6,984 nt of DNA from Alphaproteobacteria bacterium (GTDB taxonomy: Bacteria; Pseudomonadota; Alphaproteobacteria; Rhizobiales; Xanthobacteraceae). The position numbers and the translations under genes were made by a program. The DNA lies in contig VAZL01000035.1 in NCBI GenBank assembly GCA_005883445.1, positions 1-6,984 of the forward strand, given 5' to 3'. Below the pieces are notes generated by a model that saw only the letters and a program-made list of their open reading frames with translations, was not told the origin of the DNA and did not search any database. Below, piece by piece: positions 5,156 to 6,984 of the stretch; within the stretch, counting starts at the first letter, position 1; the number at the start of each line of letters is the position of its first letter.

Positions 5156-5905
5156 ATGAAAATTCTGGTGCCCGTGAAGCGGGTCGTCGACTACAACGTC
5201 AAAATTCGCGTCAAGAGCGACGGCAGCGGCGTCGAACTGGCGAACGTCAAGATGTCCATGAATCCGTTCGACGAGATCGCCGTCGAGGAAGCGCTGCGGC
5301 TCAAAGAGAAAGGCCAGGCGACCGAGATCGTTTGCGTGTCGATCGGCCCGCCGCAGGCGGCCGAGACCATCCGCACCGGGCTGGCCATGGGAGCCGACCG
5401 CGGTATTCTCGTGAAGACGGACAAGGCGCTCGAGCCGCTCGCGGTCGCTAAGATCCTCAAGGCCATCGTCGAGCAGGAGAAGCCCGGTCTGGTCATCATG
5501 GGCAAGCAGGCGATTGACGACGACTGCAATCAGACCGGGCAGATGCTGGCGGCGCTCACCGGCTGGCCGCAGGGCACCTTTGCATCGAAAGTGGTGATCG
5601 AGGGCGATAGCCTTCTGGTTACGCGCGAGGTCGACGGCGGATTGCAGACGGTCAAACTCAAAGGCCCGGCGATCGTGACCACCGATCTGCGTCTCAACGA
5701 GCCGCGCTATGCCAGCCTGCCGAACATCATGAAGGCGAAGAAAAAGCCGATCGACGAGAAGACGCCCGAGGCCTATGGCGTTGACGTCGCGCCGCGGCTC
5801 GATGTGCTCAAGACCACCGAACCCGCGGGCCGCAAGGCCGGCGTTAAAGTGAAAACGGTGGGTGAACTCGTCGATAAGCTCAAGAACGAGATGGGGCTGA
5901 TTTGA
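5156..5905 (+). CDS. etfB: Electron transfer flavoprotein subunit beta (EtfB)
   Basis: Small subunit of the ETF heterodimer that takes electrons from acyl-CoA dehydrogenases and passes them to ETF:quinone oxidoreductase; beta binds the structural AMP. The 249 residues match group I (mitochondrial-type) ETF beta. Seen: the start MKILVPVKRVVDYNVKIRVK, MNPFDEIAVEEALRLKEKG (35-53), the AMP-site region MGKQAIDDDCNQTGQM (115-130), the family signature spanning V155-T175 (TREVDGGLQTVKLKGPAIV), and the dehydrogenase recognition loop LNEPRYASLPNIMKAKKKP (180-198), where L188 corresponds to the docking leucine of the human protein. I chose the ATG at 5156, with GAGAG eight bases upstream; an in-frame TTG at 5111 would add 15 residues without family support. 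The etfA gene follows, but only after 168 nt. Confidence 0.97.
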   Translation: MKILVPVKRVVDYNVKIRVKSDGSGVELANVKMSMNPFDEIAVEEALRLKEKGQATEIVCVSIGPPQAAETIRTGLAMGADRGILVKTDKALEPLAVAKILKAIVEQEKPGLVIMGKQAIDDDCNQTGQMLAALTGWPQGTFASKVVIEGDSLLVTREVDGGLQTVKLKGPAIVTTDLRLNEPRYASLPNIMKAKKKPIDEKTPEAYGVDVAPRLDVLKTTEPAGRKAGVKVKTVGELVDKLKNEMGLI

Positions 5906-6073
5906 TGACGGCGATTTTGCCCCTCAAGTCGCGGAACCGTCGCGCGCGCATAAGCGGGCATCCGGCGAACATCGAACATTCACACCCTCGTGCCATGTCC
6001 CCCACGGCGTCCGCTGGTTAGGGGATCATCGGCCTGCGCGGAGCATAACACCCCAGATGGTAGGCATGTCGAC
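5906..6073 (+). other. Long etfB-etfA spacer (168 nt)
   Basis: Non-coding or at most vestigial DNA between the two ETF subunit genes. It opens with a TGATG overlap: an ATG at 5905-5907 shares its A with the etfB stop and begins a basic 38-codon frame ending at 6021 (MTAILPLKSRNRR at its start). That frame resembles no family I know. I see no convincing promoter or terminator; there are short direct repeats (GAACAT twice near 5967-5979; ACACCC twice). A GGTAGG at 6059-6064 serves as the etfA ribosome site. Confidence 0.5.
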
Positions 6074-6076
6074 ATG
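6065..6076. repeat. 12-bp perfect palindrome covering the etfA start codon
   Basis: CATGTCGACATG is fully self-complementary and its last three bases are the etfA ATG. It also creates an ATG-TCG-ACA-TGA minimal frame whose stop overlaps the etfA start. As an RNA it has no room for a loop, so any role would be in DNA binding or RNA dimerisation. A palindrome of this size is expected about once or twice per window by chance. Confidence 0.3.
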
Positions 6077-6984
6077 ACCGCGCTCCTCCTCGCCGAGCAC
6101 GACAACAAGGCCCTCAAAGATGCGACTGCCAAGGCGCTGACCGCCGCCAAGGTGCTGGGGCAGCCTGTACACGTGTTGGTCGCCGGCAAGAACTGCCGGG
6201 CGGTGGCCGAGGCCGCCGCCAAGCTTGACGGCGTGACCAAGGTACTGCTCGCCGACGGCGCCGGCTACGAGCACATGCTGGCCGAGCCGGTGGCGGCGCT
6301 CATCCTTTCGCTGGCGGGAGGCTACGACGCCATCGTCGCGCCGGCGACCACCACCGGCAAGAACATCATGCCGCGCGTTGCGGCGCTGCTCGACGTCATG
6401 CAGGTCTCCGATATCGTCAAGGTGATCGCGCCCGACACGTTCGAGCGCTTGATTTATGCCGGCAACGCGATGCAGACCGTGCGCTCGAAGGACAAGACCA
6501 AGGTGATCACGGTGCGCACTTCGACCTTCCAGGCAACGGGCGCGGGCGGTACTGCGCCGATCGAGGAGGCGGCGGCCGCCGCCGATCCCGGCGTTTCCAG
6601 CTTCGTGGGCGAGGAACTGTCGAAATCGGAGCGCCCGGAGCTCACCTCGGCGAAGATCATCATCTCCGGTGGGCGGGCCATGCAAAGCCGGGAGAACTTC
6701 GCCAAATATATCGAGCCGGTAGCCGACAAGCTGGGTGCGGCGGTCGGCGCTTCGCGCGCGGCGGTCGATGCCGGCTACGCCCCGAACGACTGGCAGGTCG
6801 GCCAGACTGGCAAGGTTGTGGCGCCCGAGCTCTACATCGCGGTCGGGATTTCAGGCGCGATCCAGCACCTCGCGGGCATGAAGGATTCGAAAGTCATCGT
6901 GGCCATCAACAAGGACGAAGAGGCGCCGATCTTTCAGGTCGCCGACTATGGACTGGTCGCCGATCTCTACCAGGCGTTGCCGGA
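6074..6984 (+). CDS. etfA: Electron transfer flavoprotein subunit alpha (EtfA), 3' end outside window
   Basis: Large ETF subunit that carries the redox-active FAD. 303 codons are present; family members are about 310-320 residues, so only about ten residues are missing. Seen: the start MTALLLAEHDNKALKDATAKAL, VHVLVAG (32-38), APATTTGKNIMPRVAALLD (89-107), the domain-II opening AKIIISGGRAM (193-203), VGASRAAVDAGY (224-235), QVGQTGKVVAPELY (241-254), and the complete FAD-site signature at 253-279 (LYIAVGISGAIQH then VIVAIN). S227, R228, Q244, T245 and H265 match the human FAD-contacting residues S248, R249, Q265, T266 and H286 with a constant offset of 21. It is co-directional with etfB. The start at 6074 has GGTAGG nine bases upstream. 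In related genomes I would expect a 3-hydroxybutyryl-CoA dehydrogenase gene next; that lies beyond this window. Confidence 0.97.
   Translation, partial: MTALLLAEHDNKALKDATAKALTAAKVLGQPVHVLVAGKNCRAVAEAAAKLDGVTKVLLADGAGYEHMLAEPVAALILSLAGGYDAIVAPATTTGKNIMPRVAALLDVMQVSDIVKVIAPDTFERLIYAGNAMQTVRSKDKTKVITVRTSTFQATGAGGTAPIEEAAAAADPGVSSFVGEELSKSERPELTSAKIIISGGRAMQSRENFAKYIEPVADKLGAAVGASRAAVDAGYAPNDWQVGQTGKVVAPELYIAVGISGAIQHLAGMKDSKVIVAINKDEEAPIFQVADYGLVADLYQALP

Noticed and set aside
5905..6021. 38-codon frame starting at the etfB stop codon as a real small gene
   Set aside because: Basic, no recognised family, and no ribosome site of quality. Kept only as an observation about the long spacer, not called as a gene.
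6026..6685. 219-codon open frame on the minus strand
   Set aside because: It is antisense to etfA, whose FAD signature makes the plus-strand reading certain; the translation is H/R/G-rich shadow sequence.
1..6984. Novel defence, mobile or secondary-metabolite system
   Set aside because: No nuclease, helicase, reverse transcriptase, integrase, toxin-antitoxin pair, repeat array, transposase or modular synthase motif is visible, and composition looks even across the window.

Overview
The window looks like chromosome of an alphaproteobacterium, most likely Hyphomicrobiales (Bradyrhizobium/Xanthobacteraceae-like). The signs are high GC with strong G/C third-position bias, a mitochondrial-type electron transfer flavoprotein (ETF), a HIG1/twin-transmembrane protein, and dense ordinary gene packing. 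No tRNA, rRNA, IS element, CRISPR array or phage gene is visible. No stretch of 300 bases or more lacks a gene.

Layout: (1) 1-737 (+) is the C-terminal two thirds of an acyl-CoA dehydrogenase; its sequence style recalls (2S)-methylsuccinyl-CoA dehydrogenase of the ethylmalonyl-CoA pathway. (2) 830-1276 (+) is a small host-attachment (baeRF-type) protein. (3) 3351-1386 (-) is a two-gene unit: an atypical NAD(P)-binding SDR/epimerase-like protein followed, 49 nt later, by an ACMSD-type amidohydrolase. (4) 3352-3536 is a divergent promoter region with a perfect 8-bp inverted repeat and a separate perfect 14-bp palindrome. (5) 3537-6984 (+) is a co-directional series: HIG1 protein, PduO-type cob(I)alamin adenosyltransferase, rhomboid protease, etfB, and etfA, which runs off the window end about ten residues short.

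How the genes fit together: acyl-CoA dehydrogenases pass electrons to ETF (EtfA/EtfB), and ETF passes them through ETF:quinone oxidoreductase to the respiratory chain, where HIG1 proteins are known to associate with oxidases in mitochondria. The adenosyltransferase makes the coenzyme B12 used by methylmalonyl-CoA and ethylmalonyl-CoA mutases. The flanks of the window therefore read as acyl-CoA oxidation/C2-C3 assimilation genes. The minus-strand pair is an unrelated catabolic-looking insert of unknown substrate.

This is a mostly ordinary metabolic region and I see no convincing new system. The points worth a second look are: the non-canonical active-site motifs in the amidohydrolase (Q-H-H instead of H-x-H) and the SDR (no Tyr-x-x-x-Lys); the palindromic elements between the divergent operons; the unusually long 168-nt etfB-etfA spacer, which opens with a stop/start overlap; and a consensus -35 box written across the rhomboid stop codon.
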